Source: an uncultured Erythrobacter sp.
GTDB taxonomy: Bacteria > Pseudomonadota > Alphaproteobacteria > Sphingomonadales > Sphingomonadaceae
DNA length: 64,000 bases
Assembly (NCBI GenBank): GCA_947493165.1
Contig: CANLPY010000001.1
Location: forward strand, 1-64,000
Reading direction: 5' to 3'
Of the stretch, positions 19,498-28,061 are shown in pieces. The stretch's first letter is position 1. Every line of letters begins with the position of its first letter. The notes beneath the pieces are model-generated. The model searched no databases. It saw only the letters and a list, made by a program, of their open reading frames with translations, and was not told the DNA's origin. Position numbers and translations under genes: made by a program.

Positions 19498-20046
19498 ATG
19501 AAGCGGATTTTGAGCGTAGCATTCATCGCAGCATTTTTGGCAGGTTGTTCGGATAGCGGCGATATTAGCACCGATGGCGCGGACACAGATGGCGATGGCT
19601 CTGTCAGCATGGCTGAAGCGAACACTGCCGTGCAGAACTCTGGCGGAGCGATCAAACCAAAGGCGGGTCAATATCGCGCCGAAGTGCAGATGATTGAAGC
19701 CAATGTGCCAGGCGTGCCGGCCGATCAAATAAACAGCGCCAATATGAACACGACAGTCGAATATTGCGTTTCCGAAGAGGAAGCGGAAAATGGCTTCCAA
19801 GACATGATGAGCCAAGGCCAAGAAGGCGATTGCAGTTACGAGAAGTTCGAGCTGAATGGCGATCAATTGGACGCCGTGCTGGTTTGCAAAGGCGATGCTG
19901 GCGAAATGCGGATGGCGATGGAAGGCACGGTCGGCGCGACCAAGACCGACACGGTTGCGACAATGACATCGCAATTGCCGGGTTTGGGTGAGGCTTCGAT
20001 GAAATTGAAGAACGTGTCTGAATGGGTTGGAGAATGCACCGAATAG
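19498..20046 (+). CDS. DUF3617-type lipoprotein with an EF-hand-like calcium-binding loop
   Basis: This 182-residue protein has a lipoprotein signal (lipobox LAGC, Cys17). Residues 29-40, DTDGDGSVSMAE, exactly match the 12-position EF-hand loop (D1, D3, D5, G6, V8, E12). A domain resembling DUF3617 follows, with paired Cys residues (EYCVSEEEAENGF, GDCSYEKF, LVCKGD, GECTE). The ATG at 19498 has GGAGG a few bases upstream and yields the lipobox; the frame is open further upstream but that overlaps uvrB. DUF3617 proteins are of unknown function. Calcium binding is inferred from the loop; the usual flanking helices are not evident so close to the lipidation site. Confidence 0.8.
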   Translation: MKRILSVAFIAAFLAGCSDSGDISTDGADTDGDGSVSMAEANTAVQNSGGAIKPKAGQYRAEVQMIEANVPGVPADQINSANMNTTVEYCVSEEEAENGFQDMMSQGQEGDCSYEKFELNGDQLDAVLVCKGDAGEMRMAMEGTVGATKTDTVATMTSQLPGLGEASMKLKNVSEWVGECTE

Positions 20047-20206
20047 GACAGCAGACTTCTGTGATCGCGTGAAAGTCCGATAGAACGAACGTCTGACGAG
20101 CTGCGCAGAAGATTGGCTTCACCTTACATTCACGGGTTTCGGGTAGTTTTGCAGCTTAACTTGATTGTATCGCTTTTGTCGCAATTTCGGACTGTATTAA
20201 CGACCT

Positions 20207-20980
20207 ATGGCTTCGCGCTCGTCCTTGGCTGAATTACGATCCTCGCTTTGGACGCGAGATGAACTTGCACGCCGAATTGCGCTCGCTCGTGAAACCGTGG
20301 CGGAGCCAGCTTCGCGGCCAACATTCAGACGCTTTTTGGCTGAAGCCGAAGTTATGGGCGAGGTTTTGCAGCGTCGGCGGCGCATTATTCCCGTGGTAAA
20401 AGCGGAAATACCTCGGACCGTCATGGTCCTGCCGGGTTTTATGACGCACCCCTTACGTATGCGCTATATGGCGCAGCATTTGGAAAAAGCCGGACATACC
20501 GCCAAACGCTGGGGCCTTGGCTTTAATCTCGGGCCGACCGAAGAGAATTTGGAGCAATTGGAAAAGCGTCTGCTTGAACTGCACGAGCGGTCTGGCGAGA
20601 AAGTGGTTTTGCTCGGTTGGAGCCTTGGCGGTATTTTCGGACGAGAGCTTGCCAAGCGGCAGCCCCAGGCCGTTGCCAAAGTGATAACGATGGGTTCGCC
20701 ATTTTCTGGCGATCCGCGAGCAAACAACGTGTGGCGGGTCTATCAATTCGTGACCGGTCACAAAGTCGATGATCCGCCCGTGGAAACCGATGTCGCGGTT
20801 AAGCCACCGGTGGAAACAGTGGCCTTATGGAGCCCGCGTGATGGCATGATCGCGCCGCGCGCTGCTTGTGGCATGCCGGGCGAGCGTGATCGTGCGATTG
20901 CATTGCGCTGCACGCATATCGGCTTTTCATACTCAGCAGAGGCAATTGAGACGGTTCTTTCGGAACTCAAACGCTTCTGA
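20207..20980 (+). CDS. alpha/beta-hydrolase, lipase/acyltransferase-like
   Basis: This 257-residue protein has a helical N-terminal 70 residues, then an alpha/beta-hydrolase core. An oxyanion-type segment MVLPGFMT is followed by the nucleophile elbow GWSLGG with Ser139. A likely catalytic Asp lies in SPRDGMI and a His in RCTHIGFSY. No signal peptide is visible, so it is probably cytosolic or peripheral. The closest recognisable relatives are esterase/lipase-like proteins of unknown substrate. It ends 20 bases before the permuted ATP-grasp gene on the same strand and may be the first gene of the Anbu operon. Confidence 0.8.
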   Translation: MASRSSLAELRSSLWTRDELARRIALARETVAEPASRPTFRRFLAEAEVMGEVLQRRRRIIPVVKAEIPRTVMVLPGFMTHPLRMRYMAQHLEKAGHTAKRWGLGFNLGPTEENLEQLEKRLLELHERSGEKVVLLGWSLGGIFGRELAKRQPQAVAKVITMGSPFSGDPRANNVWRVYQFVTGHKVDDPPVETDVAVKPPVETVALWSPRDGMIAPRAACGMPGERDRAIALRCTHIGFSYSAEAIETVLSELKRF

Positions 20981-21000
20981 ACCTTTGCTTGTGAACATGG

Positions 21001-22473
21001 GTGCTTTTGCCTAGCATCGCGGCTTACGACGCCATTCACGGGGAAACGGTTCTGTCTTCAGACAATTTTGATGAAATGTACGATGAGGCCGGCGAAACTC
21101 GCCCGGCCTACAAAGACTATTGCGAGTGGTATGATGAGCAGCCAACCGACCTGCTCAAACGCAAGGCCAAGGATGCCGACGAGAGTTTTCGCCGCACCGG
21201 CATCACTTTCAATGTTTATGGGGAGGATGAAGCTGAAGAGCGGTTGATCCCATTCGATATGGTTCCGCGCATTATTACGGCGAACGAGTGGCGAAAGCTG
21301 ACGCGCGGGATTGAGCAGCGGGTGCGGGCGCTCAACGCATTTCTCTACGATCTGTACCACCGTCAAGAGATTATCCGGGCAGGCCGCTTGCCTGAAAGAC
21401 TGCTGCGTAACAATGATGCTTGGCTGCCTAACATGGTCGGATTTACTCCGCCGGGTGGCATCTACACTCATATCGTCGGCATCGATTTGGTGCGAACTGG
21501 CCCGGACGAATTTTTCGTCTTAGAAGACAATGCTCGGACGCCTTCGGGCGTTTCTTACATGCTTGAAAACCGCGAAACCATGATGTCGATGTTCCCCGAC
21601 TTGTTCTCGCGTGTCGCAGTGGAAAGCGTTTCCAACTATCCAAGGCGCCTTGCGCGAAGCCTTGCGGCTTGTGCGCCCGACGGAACAATCGGCCAGCCTA
21701 ACGTCGCCGTTCTTACACCGGGCATCTATAATTCTGCTTATTTTGAACACGCCTTTTTAGCGGATCAAATGGGCGCGGTACTGGTTGAGGCGAGCGATCT
21801 GCGCGTGGTCAATGGCCGGGTGCAGATGCGTTGCACGGATGGCTATAAACAGGTCGATGTAATTTATCGCAGGGTTGATGATGACTATCTTGATCCGCTG
21901 ACATTTAATCCAAATAGTGTGCTGGGCATTCCGGGCATCATGGATGTCTATCGCGCGGGCAATGTCACTATCGCCAACGCTCCGGGTACGGGCGTTTCAG
22001 ACGATAAGGCAATTTACAGTTTTATGCCGGAGATTGTTGAGTTCTATACCGGTGAAAAACCATTGCTGCCCAATGTACAGACGTGGCGCTGCGCTGATGC
22101 TGATAGCCTAGCCTATGTGCTTGATAACCTAGAAGAGTTGGTGGTGAAGGAAGTCCATGGCTCTGGCGGATACGGAATGCTGATCGGGCCGACCGCGACA
22201 AAGCGCGAAGTAAAAGAATTCCGTGCGAAACTGGAGGCAAACCCAGAAAACTACATCGCGCAGCCGACATTGTCGCTCTCAACCTGCCCGATCTTCACCA
22301 AGAAAGGCCTCGCGCCGCGGCACCTTGATCTGCGACCGTTTGTGCTCGTTTCGCCCAATGGGATCGACATTACGCCTGGCGGCCTAACGCGGGTCGCGCT
22401 GAAAGAGGGGTCGCTGGTCGTCAATTCGAGCCAAGGCGGAGGCACCAAAGATACTTGGGTGCTGAAAGACTGA
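21001..22473 (+). CDS. circularly permuted ATP-grasp type 2 protein (Anbu operon)
   Basis: This 490-residue protein matches the conserved circularly permuted ATP-grasp family found with alpha-E and transglutaminase genes. Recognisable segments include NAFLYDLYHRQEI, FVLEDNARTPSGVSYMLENR and the late VLKEVHGSGGYGMLIGP-like phosphate-binding part (here VVKEVHGSGGYGMLIGP). ATP-grasp enzymes form amide or peptide bonds, and this group is predicted to make or modify a peptide that its operon partners process. The start is uncertain: GTG at 21001 is used, with TTG two codons later as the alternative. The next gene begins 16 bases after its stop. Confidence 0.88.
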   Translation: MLLPSIAAYDAIHGETVLSSDNFDEMYDEAGETRPAYKDYCEWYDEQPTDLLKRKAKDADESFRRTGITFNVYGEDEAEERLIPFDMVPRIITANEWRKLTRGIEQRVRALNAFLYDLYHRQEIIRAGRLPERLLRNNDAWLPNMVGFTPPGGIYTHIVGIDLVRTGPDEFFVLEDNARTPSGVSYMLENRETMMSMFPDLFSRVAVESVSNYPRRLARSLAACAPDGTIGQPNVAVLTPGIYNSAYFEHAFLADQMGAVLVEASDLRVVNGRVQMRCTDGYKQVDVIYRRVDDDYLDPLTFNPNSVLGIPGIMDVYRAGNVTIANAPGTGVSDDKAIYSFMPEIVEFYTGEKPLLPNVQTWRCADADSLAYVLDNLEELVVKEVHGSGGYGMLIGPTATKREVKEFRAKLEANPENYIAQPTLSLSTCPIFTKKGLAPRHLDLRPFVLVSPNGIDITPGGLTRVALKEGSLVVNSSQGGGTKDTWVLKD

Positions 22474-22489
22474 TGGCTGGGGATCAATC

Positions 22490-23434
22490 ATGTTAGGCCG
22501 CACCGCCAATGGAATGTTCTGGATGTTCCGCTATCTTGAGCGGGCCGAGAATACTGCGCGCTTGCTGGACGCAGGGATGCGTATGGCGTTGACGCGCGAC
22601 GCCGAAACAGCCCAAGCTGAGTGGCGTTCTGTTATCGCAACATCGGGCCAGCGGGCTGCTTATGAAGCGGAGTATGACGATTACACCGGGCAGCAAGTGT
22701 GGAATTTTATTCTTCGCGAGCGCGCCAACCCATCAAATGTGCGTGAGATGTTTGGCGCTGTTCGAATGAACGCGCGCATGGTTCGGACTAATATTTCGAG
22801 TGAAGTATGGGGCGCTGTCAACGAAAGCTGGATGGAGCTTGATGAGCGATTGTCCCGGCCCATCGGACCCAATGTTGTTGGCGATGTGATTAGCATGATC
22901 CGCCGTGCAGGCATGTCTGTGCACGGCGCGGTTGAGGGGGCAATGTTGCGCAATGAGGGCTATCACTTTGCCCGTGCGGGGACTTTTATTGAGCGCGCAG
23001 AAAGCACAGCGCGTATCCTCGATATGAAGTATTATTTGCTGTTGCCGAGCCTTGGCCATGTCGGCTCTAGTCTAGACACAGGTCAGTGGGATCAGGTGCT
23101 GCGTTCAGTCGCGGGAGCAAGCGCATACAGTTGGCTCAATGCTGGCAACATAGACGCGCGCGGCATCGTTGAGTTTCTGGTCCTTGATGATCGCTTCCCG
23201 CGTAGCCTAGCGTTTTGCCGCAACGCTTTGCGCGTTCATTTGGCGGCGCTTGCCAAGATTCACGGCGCTGAAGGTGAATGCAATGAGCTGATGCGTCAGG
23301 CCGATATGGAGATTAACGAATTGACCGTTGAAGATATCTTCGATGAGGGACTGCATTCGTTTCTGCTAAGCTTCATTGCGCGGAACACAGCAATCGGCAC
23401 TGCCATTGGTGAAGACTACAGGTTCCTAGCATGA
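22490..23434 (+). CDS. alpha-E domain protein (Anbu operon)
   Basis: This 314-residue, largely helical protein begins with LGRTANGMFWMFRYLERAENTARL, the hallmark opening of the alpha-E family, in which conserved Glu and Arg residues recur along long helices. No enzymatic activity has been assigned to the family; its fixed association with permuted ATP-grasp and transglutaminase genes suggests a scaffold or substrate-handling role. It sits 16 bases after the ATP-grasp gene and 10 bases before the transglutaminase gene. It is cytosolic by prediction (no signal or membrane segment). Confidence 0.88.
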   Translation: MLGRTANGMFWMFRYLERAENTARLLDAGMRMALTRDAETAQAEWRSVIATSGQRAAYEAEYDDYTGQQVWNFILRERANPSNVREMFGAVRMNARMVRTNISSEVWGAVNESWMELDERLSRPIGPNVVGDVISMIRRAGMSVHGAVEGAMLRNEGYHFARAGTFIERAESTARILDMKYYLLLPSLGHVGSSLDTGQWDQVLRSVAGASAYSWLNAGNIDARGIVEFLVLDDRFPRSLAFCRNALRVHLAALAKIHGAEGECNELMRQADMEINELTVEDIFDEGLHSFLLSFIARNTAIGTAIGEDYRFLA

Positions 23435-23444
23435 GGTTTTCGCT

Positions 23445-24269
23445 ATGAGATTGGCGATCCGCCACACCACGCATTACACGTTTTCAGAGCCTGTTGTGCA
23501 TGCCCTGCAACGTCTGCGTCTCACGCCGAAAGAGACACAAGGGCAATCGATACTCGATTGGCAGATGGATTATGAGAATGCCTATGCTGAGCTTGAGCAT
23601 GAAGATCAGCATTTCAATACGGTTTCATTGATCTCAGTTGAGCCGGGTTCGCGCGAAGTTACTGTTACGTGCCGCGGCACGGTAGAGACACGAGACAGCG
23701 CTGGCGTAATCGGACGGCATTCAGGCCATCTGCCGCTGTGGAGCTTTCTGGGGCAAACCAAACTTACCAAGCCGGGCGTCAAACTGCGTGCGCTGATGCG
23801 TGAATTGTCCGATGGAAGCGATGAGAACCAACAAAGTAAACTCGACTTTTTGCACGCACTATCCGCCAAAATTCGTGAGCACGTCGCCTATCGCACTGGC
23901 ACCACAGCGGTTAATACCACTGCGGAGGAAGCGCTGGATGCTGGCGAGGGTGTTTGTCAGGACCACACACATATTTTCTTGGGCGCTGCCCGCGCAGCAG
24001 ACATACCGGCTCGCTATGTCAGCGGCTATCTCATGATGAATGACCGCATCGATCAAGAGGCCACTCATGCATGGGCGGAGGCGCATATTGATGGGTTGGG
24101 ATGGGTCGGTTTTGACATCTCAAATGGCATCAGCCCTGATCCGCGCTATATTCGCGTCGCGACGGGACGGGATTATCGTGAAGCTGCGCCCGTCACAGGC
24201 ATCAGCTTCGGCTCAGCTGAGCATGTTCTCACGGTCAATGTCGCCGTTGAACAGCAGCATCAGCAATAA
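23445..24269 (+). CDS. bacterial transglutaminase-like cysteine peptidase (Anbu operon)
   Basis: This 274-residue protein begins with the N-terminal beta-rich domain typical of this group (RLAIRHTTHYTFSEPV, RLTPKET) and continues with a transglutaminase core. The catalytic Cys is in EGVCQDHTH, the His in ATHAWAEAH, and an Asp follows in GFDISNG, giving a complete Cys-His-Asp triad. Such proteins usually act as cysteine proteases or amidases rather than cross-linkers. It lies 10 bases after the alpha-E gene; a 75-base gap then separates it from the Anbu peptidase gene. Confidence 0.9.
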   Translation: MRLAIRHTTHYTFSEPVVHALQRLRLTPKETQGQSILDWQMDYENAYAELEHEDQHFNTVSLISVEPGSREVTVTCRGTVETRDSAGVIGRHSGHLPLWSFLGQTKLTKPGVKLRALMRELSDGSDENQQSKLDFLHALSAKIREHVAYRTGTTAVNTTAEEALDAGEGVCQDHTHIFLGAARAADIPARYVSGYLMMNDRIDQEATHAWAEAHIDGLGWVGFDISNGISPDPRYIRVATGRDYREAAPVTGISFGSAEHVLTVNVAVEQQHQQ

Positions 24270-24344
24270 ACGACTGCACAATATTGCTTTGATCGGCGCA
24301 CATTCTCGACTAATCAGCCGCTCCCATTCTGGATAGAGAACAAT

Positions 24345-25088
24345 ATGACTTATTGCGTTGGCATGATGCTTGATCGCGGGCTTGTTATGATGAGCGATAC
24401 GCGCACGAACTCGGGCGTTGATAACATTTCAGTGTTCAGAAAGATGTTTCACTGGAGCGTACCCGGCGAGCGTATCATTACAGTGATGACAGCGGGTAAC
24501 TTGGCAACAACCCAAGCTGTTGTTGGGAAATTGGAAGAGCGCACGAAAGCCCCGGATGAGCGAGAGAACACCCTCTTTCAATCGCCGACCATGTTCCAAG
24601 TCGCTGCTGATATCGGCAAGCTGTTACGCTCCACCATTGCGCAGCGGCAGGAAGCCAACGGGGATCGTGGTAAGGGACGTTTTACCGCGTCAATTATCGT
24701 CGCAGGCCAGGTTGCGGGCATGGAGCCGCGCTTATTCATGATCTATCCGGAAGGTAACTTCATCGAGGCCAGCCTCGACACACCGTTCTTTCAAATCGGT
24801 GAAACCAAATATGGGCGCCCGATCATATTGCGCGGCTATGACCGGGATATGACCTTCGAAGATGCTGTAAAACTTCTGATGGTGTCATTTGACTCGACCT
24901 TGAAGGCAAACCTCTCCGTCGGCCTCCCACTTGATGTAATGGTTATTCAAAGAGACGCTTTTGCCCCAACACATCAGCACCGTGTGACGCATGATGACCC
25001 CTACTTTGAGTCGATCTCTTCCAGCTGGGGGGATGCGCTAAAATCGGCCTTTCATTCGCTACCAGACTACAGTTTCAGCTCCAAATAG
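24345..25088 (+). CDS. Anbu proteasome-like peptidase
   Basis: This 247-residue N-terminal-nucleophile hydrolase is related to HslV and the proteasome beta subunit. Removal of the initiator Met exposes Thr1; D17 (MMSDTRTN) and K32 (VFRKMFHW) occupy the other catalytic positions in the mature numbering. The segment GQVAGMEPRLFMIYPEGNFI and the length match the Anbu (proteasome-type protease, COG3484) family, not HslV, which is about 175-185 residues. No ATPase partner is adjacent. Its upstream neighbours (ATP-grasp, alpha-E, transglutaminase) are the standard Anbu gene set. A 75-base gap may carry its own promoter, but co-transcription is equally possible. Confidence 0.92.
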   Translation: MTYCVGMMLDRGLVMMSDTRTNSGVDNISVFRKMFHWSVPGERIITVMTAGNLATTQAVVGKLEERTKAPDERENTLFQSPTMFQVAADIGKLLRSTIAQRQEANGDRGKGRFTASIIVAGQVAGMEPRLFMIYPEGNFIEASLDTPFFQIGETKYGRPIILRGYDRDMTFEDAVKLLMVSFDSTLKANLSVGLPLDVMVIQRDAFAPTHQHRVTHDDPYFESISSSWGDALKSAFHSLPDYSFSSK

Positions 25089-25263
25089 GCGGGAAATTTC
25101 AAGGTCGTTTGAGGAGTGACCATCGACCGCTGCGAAGTGTATCCGATCTGGAGTGTAAATAAGCGTTGTTTTGCGAAGCTTTACGTAGAGTTTAACGAAA
25201 CATTGCTCGGATTCGGGCGCGCTCTCGCGTGTGCTAAGTGTGATTACCGCGCATCAAATGCGC

Positions 25264-25890
25264 ATGACACACAAGGCAACACTCCACTTCATCGACTCCT
25301 CCAGCCGTCACCGCGCTGAATTGTCACGTGTAGGTTTCGCCCTTGGTCACCATTGTGAGGTTTATGGCGATCTCGGCGATCTCTCGGTCCACCCACCACG
25401 GGAGGGCATCATAATCGCGCGAGACGCTGTTGAAGAAGGCGGGGTCGGTATGATCCTCGACCGCTTGAGTAAATTGGGCGTCTGGTTGCCGCTCATCGCG
25501 GTAGATGAACAGCCAAGACCTGGGCGTATCGTTGAGGCGATCAAGTCAGGCGCGCTCGACTATCTCTCTATGCCACTCGATCCAGAGCGTTTCTCTCGCT
25601 GCTTGGCACGGATCGAGAAAGAGGCTGAGATCTTCGGTGAAGCACGTCGGCGCATGATTGAGGCGCGCGGCCGGATCGCAAATCTGTCCAATCGGGAACG
25701 CGAAGTGCTTGATTGGCTTGCTGAAGGAAGCAGCAACAAAGTCATCGCTCGTGAGCTGGATATTAGCCCGCGCACAGTCGAAATCCATCGCGCTAATATG
25801 ATGAGCAAGCTAGGCGCGCGCCATGCGGCCGAAGCGGTTCGATTAAAGCTTGAAGCTCAGCTTGAACCAGAGATGCCAAACGCGCAATGA
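25264..25890 (+). CDS. LuxR/FixJ-type transcriptional regulator with an atypical receiver domain
   Basis: This protein (208 residues from the ATG chosen) has a receiver-like N-terminal domain and a clear LuxR/GerE helix-turn-helix at the C-terminus (LSNREREVLDWLAEGSSNKV through SPRTVEIHRANMMSKLGAR). Compared with FixJ, the receiver is eroded. The acidic pocket is reduced to D11, the alignment places R53 (next to D54) at the phosphoacceptor position, and the conserved Lys before Pro104 is Met103. It may be regulated without phosphorylation. Starts at 25231 (GTG) or 25258 (ATG) are also open; none has a good ribosome-binding site. It follows the Anbu gene by about 175 bases. Confidence 0.82.
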   Translation: MTHKATLHFIDSSSRHRAELSRVGFALGHHCEVYGDLGDLSVHPPREGIIIARDAVEEGGVGMILDRLSKLGVWLPLIAVDEQPRPGRIVEAIKSGALDYLSMPLDPERFSRCLARIEKEAEIFGEARRRMIEARGRIANLSNREREVLDWLAEGSSNKVIARELDISPRTVEIHRANMMSKLGARHAAEAVRLKLEAQLEPEMPNAQ

Positions 25891-26006
25891 CCGGCAAAGT
25901 CGGCTTGCGTTAGAAACGAAGCGACGAGGCCTTTGGGTCGGCCTGATTGTTCGGCAATTGTGACGCGAGCATCGTGAGCGCGCCGCACGCGCCAGCACGT
26001 GATGCT

Positions 26007-26714
26007 CTAGCGACAGAATTTGGCGCCGGTTCCTTCGACGTGGAAGTGATCTTTATGTGCGCGATTGTAATTTGGGCCGAGGACTGTGCCAAAACGCTTG
26101 CAGGCGCTCTTGTGTACCACGCGCAAAAATTCGCGTTCTGCGGCGTTTCCGTCTGACCAACCTCCTTTTACGCTGATCCGACGACCATTTTTCAAAACAA
26201 AGGCAGATATATCGATCGCCTCTGCACGGGCGTGGGCTGATCGGCGTGATGTGCCGGCGACGTTGCGGCATGAGTAAGACCCCATGGTCTCAATCCGATC
26301 AAGCGAGCTACCAAGAATCTGGCGCGCAGCGCGATCCACCCCAAAACGTGCCCAGTCGCTAAATGCTGTTGCCGTGCGGCACTGAACCGGTCCAATATTG
26401 CTGACCCCAAATGCAGAGCGATCACCGGCAAGAGAAGAAAGCTGGACCGTCCCTAGCTTCGTGCATCCTGGGCCCGCATATGTATCCGGAACGGGATTGA
26501 AGCGCGCTCCAGCTGCGCCCAACTCTTGGAAACAGGCGCGATCATTGGGGCGCTGCGAAATACGGCTTTGAGCAGAGGTGACACGCGGCTTGGCGTCAGT
26601 GTGCTGCGTGGCTGCGCCCTCGTTTCGGCTCGATGAAGGCAGGATGCTGCAACCAGTTAGCGCAAGCGCGCTCAAGGTTGTGATGACAATGCGAAATGAT
26701 GCTGCGTGTTTCAT
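26007..26714 (-). CDS. extensin-like C-terminal domain lipoprotein
   Basis: This 235-residue protein has a lipoprotein signal with lipobox LTGC. Its C-terminal half matches the extensin-like family: a SYSCRN segment, then SAHARAEAIDISAFVL and GPNYNRAHKDHFHVEG. The conserved His and Asp residues there (HAxAxAID, HxDHFH) resemble the metal site of D-Ala-D-Ala peptidases of the LAS type, so a cell-wall peptidase-like role is possible. The ATG at 26714 follows a GAGCGAG-type ribosome-binding site; an ATG seven codons upstream has none. It stands alone: the convergent LuxR gene ends 116 bases away and a glyoxalase-fold gene lies behind it. Confidence 0.85.
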   Translation of the reverse strand: MKHAASFRIVITTLSALALTGCSILPSSSRNEGAATQHTDAKPRVTSAQSRISQRPNDRACFQELGAAGARFNPVPDTYAGPGCTKLGTVQLSSLAGDRSAFGVSNIGPVQCRTATAFSDWARFGVDRAARQILGSSLDRIETMGSYSCRNVAGTSRRSAHARAEAIDISAFVLKNGRRISVKGGWSDGNAAEREFLRVVHKSACKRFGTVLGPNYNRAHKDHFHVEGTGAKFCR

Positions 26715-26832
26715 AACTCGCTCTGCATGGCGCATTTATGGTTAACAATTGCCTAAGGGTGGGCGTGGATGGCCTGACTACGGCGCAATCTTGGCTCGTC
26801 TGATCGCAGGCTGTTGAGATAGCGGCGCATGA

Positions 26833-27222
26833 TCACGGCAATTCGTCTGCCACTTGCTCCCAAAGTTCAATTTTGATGCCGTTGGGGTCGAGCAGCCAAG
26901 CAAACTTTCCATATCCTTCATCTGCGCTATCCAAGATTTTGATCTTCTTTTTTTTGAGCATTGTCACGAAACCGTCGAGGTCGTTGACGCGCAGATTGAT
27001 CATGAAGCCGCTTTTTCCTGGCTTTATATACTGGTCGTCAGGAAAGTGGCTGATCAAAGAATAGGGATTTTTTTTAGGCTCATCTGCCCATGCAAGTTGA
27101 GGTCCATATTCCCCGTCCAACCCCAACACATTGCGATACCATTCACGTGTCGCTGCTGGATCCTGTGCGATGTAAAAAACTCCGCCAAGTCCGGTAATAC
27201 GCGCATCTGTTGCGTCTGGCAT
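26833..27222 (-). CDS. glyoxalase/VOC-fold protein
   Basis: This 129-residue protein is a two-module VOC fold (glyoxalase/bleomycin-resistance/dioxygenase). The opening GLGGVFYIAQDPAATREWYRNVLGL is typical, and so is the closing KFAWLLDPNGIKIELWEQ with its Glu. The usual first-strand metal His is replaced, since the segment reads GVFYIAQD, so classical metal coordination is incomplete. The substrate is unknown. It is monocistronic as far as can be seen, about 75 bases downstream of ccdA on the same strand. Confidence 0.85.
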   Translation of the reverse strand: MPDATDARITGLGGVFYIAQDPAATREWYRNVLGLDGEYGPQLAWADEPKKNPYSLISHFPDDQYIKPGKSGFMINLRVNDLDGFVTMLKKKKIKILDSADEGYGKFAWLLDPNGIKIELWEQVADELP

Positions 27223-27296
27223 GTTTGTGATCCTCCGCCTCTAATCATGCGTAGAATGCAGCAATCGAGCGTCGGCGGCCACTTTAAAGTTTCAGC

Positions 27297-28016
27297 TTAG
27301 AAGCGAGTAGTGAACTCAATCACGCTCTGGGGTAGGGCATCAAGCAATGCGATCTCGATCACTTTGTCGAACCCAGTCAGCACCATTGCCCCAACGACTA
27401 GCAGGGTCGCACCGAAGAAAGGCTTACCGTATTTTGCAAGGCGCATCATTGTCTTGCTCCGTTCGCCAATTGCCTTGCGCGAGCCATAAGCAAACGCGAG
27501 GATTGATGTTGCTACGCCTAGGCCAAAGATCAGGAAAATAAGGAAGCTCGCAAGCAAATCTTGTCCCTGACTTGCTGCTGCAATGGCGACACCCAAGGTC
27601 GGGCCGACACATGGGGCCCACACGATGCCGAGCAGCAGCCCAACGGCAAATTGCCCGCCATTGCCATCGCCGCTTAGCCTCGACAATCGCTGGTTACCGA
27701 AATTGGCAATGGGCGCGGCAGCGGCAGAGAGTGCGGCCTGCGCTTGCGGTACGAGCATGACCGCACCAGCCAACGCCAACATTCCGCCGGCGAGCAGTCG
27801 CACCAGCTGTTCGTTGATGCCAATCGAGTAGCCAAACGCGATCACCGTGAAGCCGAACAGGGTAAAGCTTGTGACCAAACCGCCAGCGAGCGCCAAGGGA
27901 CCAAATCTGCTTTTGCCAAATGCCGATGCGATCAGGATCGGCACCAGCGGTAAGACGCATGGGTTTAAGATCGTCACAAGACCTGCGACGAAAGATAAGA
28001 GCGCGCTGGTAAGCAT
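27297..28016 (-). CDS. ccdA: CcdA-type membrane thiol-electron transporter
   Basis: This 239-residue protein has six predicted transmembrane helices. It carries the two redox cysteines of the family, in LNPCVLPLVP near the N-terminus and IVWAPCVGPTLG in the middle. CcdA passes reducing equivalents from cytoplasmic thioredoxin to periplasmic thioredoxin-like proteins, often for cytochrome c maturation. A thioredoxin-like gene lies 45 bases upstream on the same strand and is the obvious partner. This is a second route beside the full-length DsbD at 14.5-16.6 kb. Confidence 0.92.
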   Translation of the reverse strand: MLTSALLSFVAGLVTILNPCVLPLVPILIASAFGKSRFGPLALAGGLVTSFTLFGFTVIAFGYSIGINEQLVRLLAGGMLALAGAVMLVPQAQAALSAAAAPIANFGNQRLSRLSGDGNGGQFAVGLLLGIVWAPCVGPTLGVAIAAASQGQDLLASFLIFLIFGLGVATSILAFAYGSRKAIGERSKTMMRLAKYGKPFFGATLLVVGAMVLTGFDKVIEIALLDALPQSVIEFTTRF

Positions 28017-28061
28017 CGGTCTGGCTGCGGCGCGCGTCTATCCTAGGCGATAGACTTGCGT

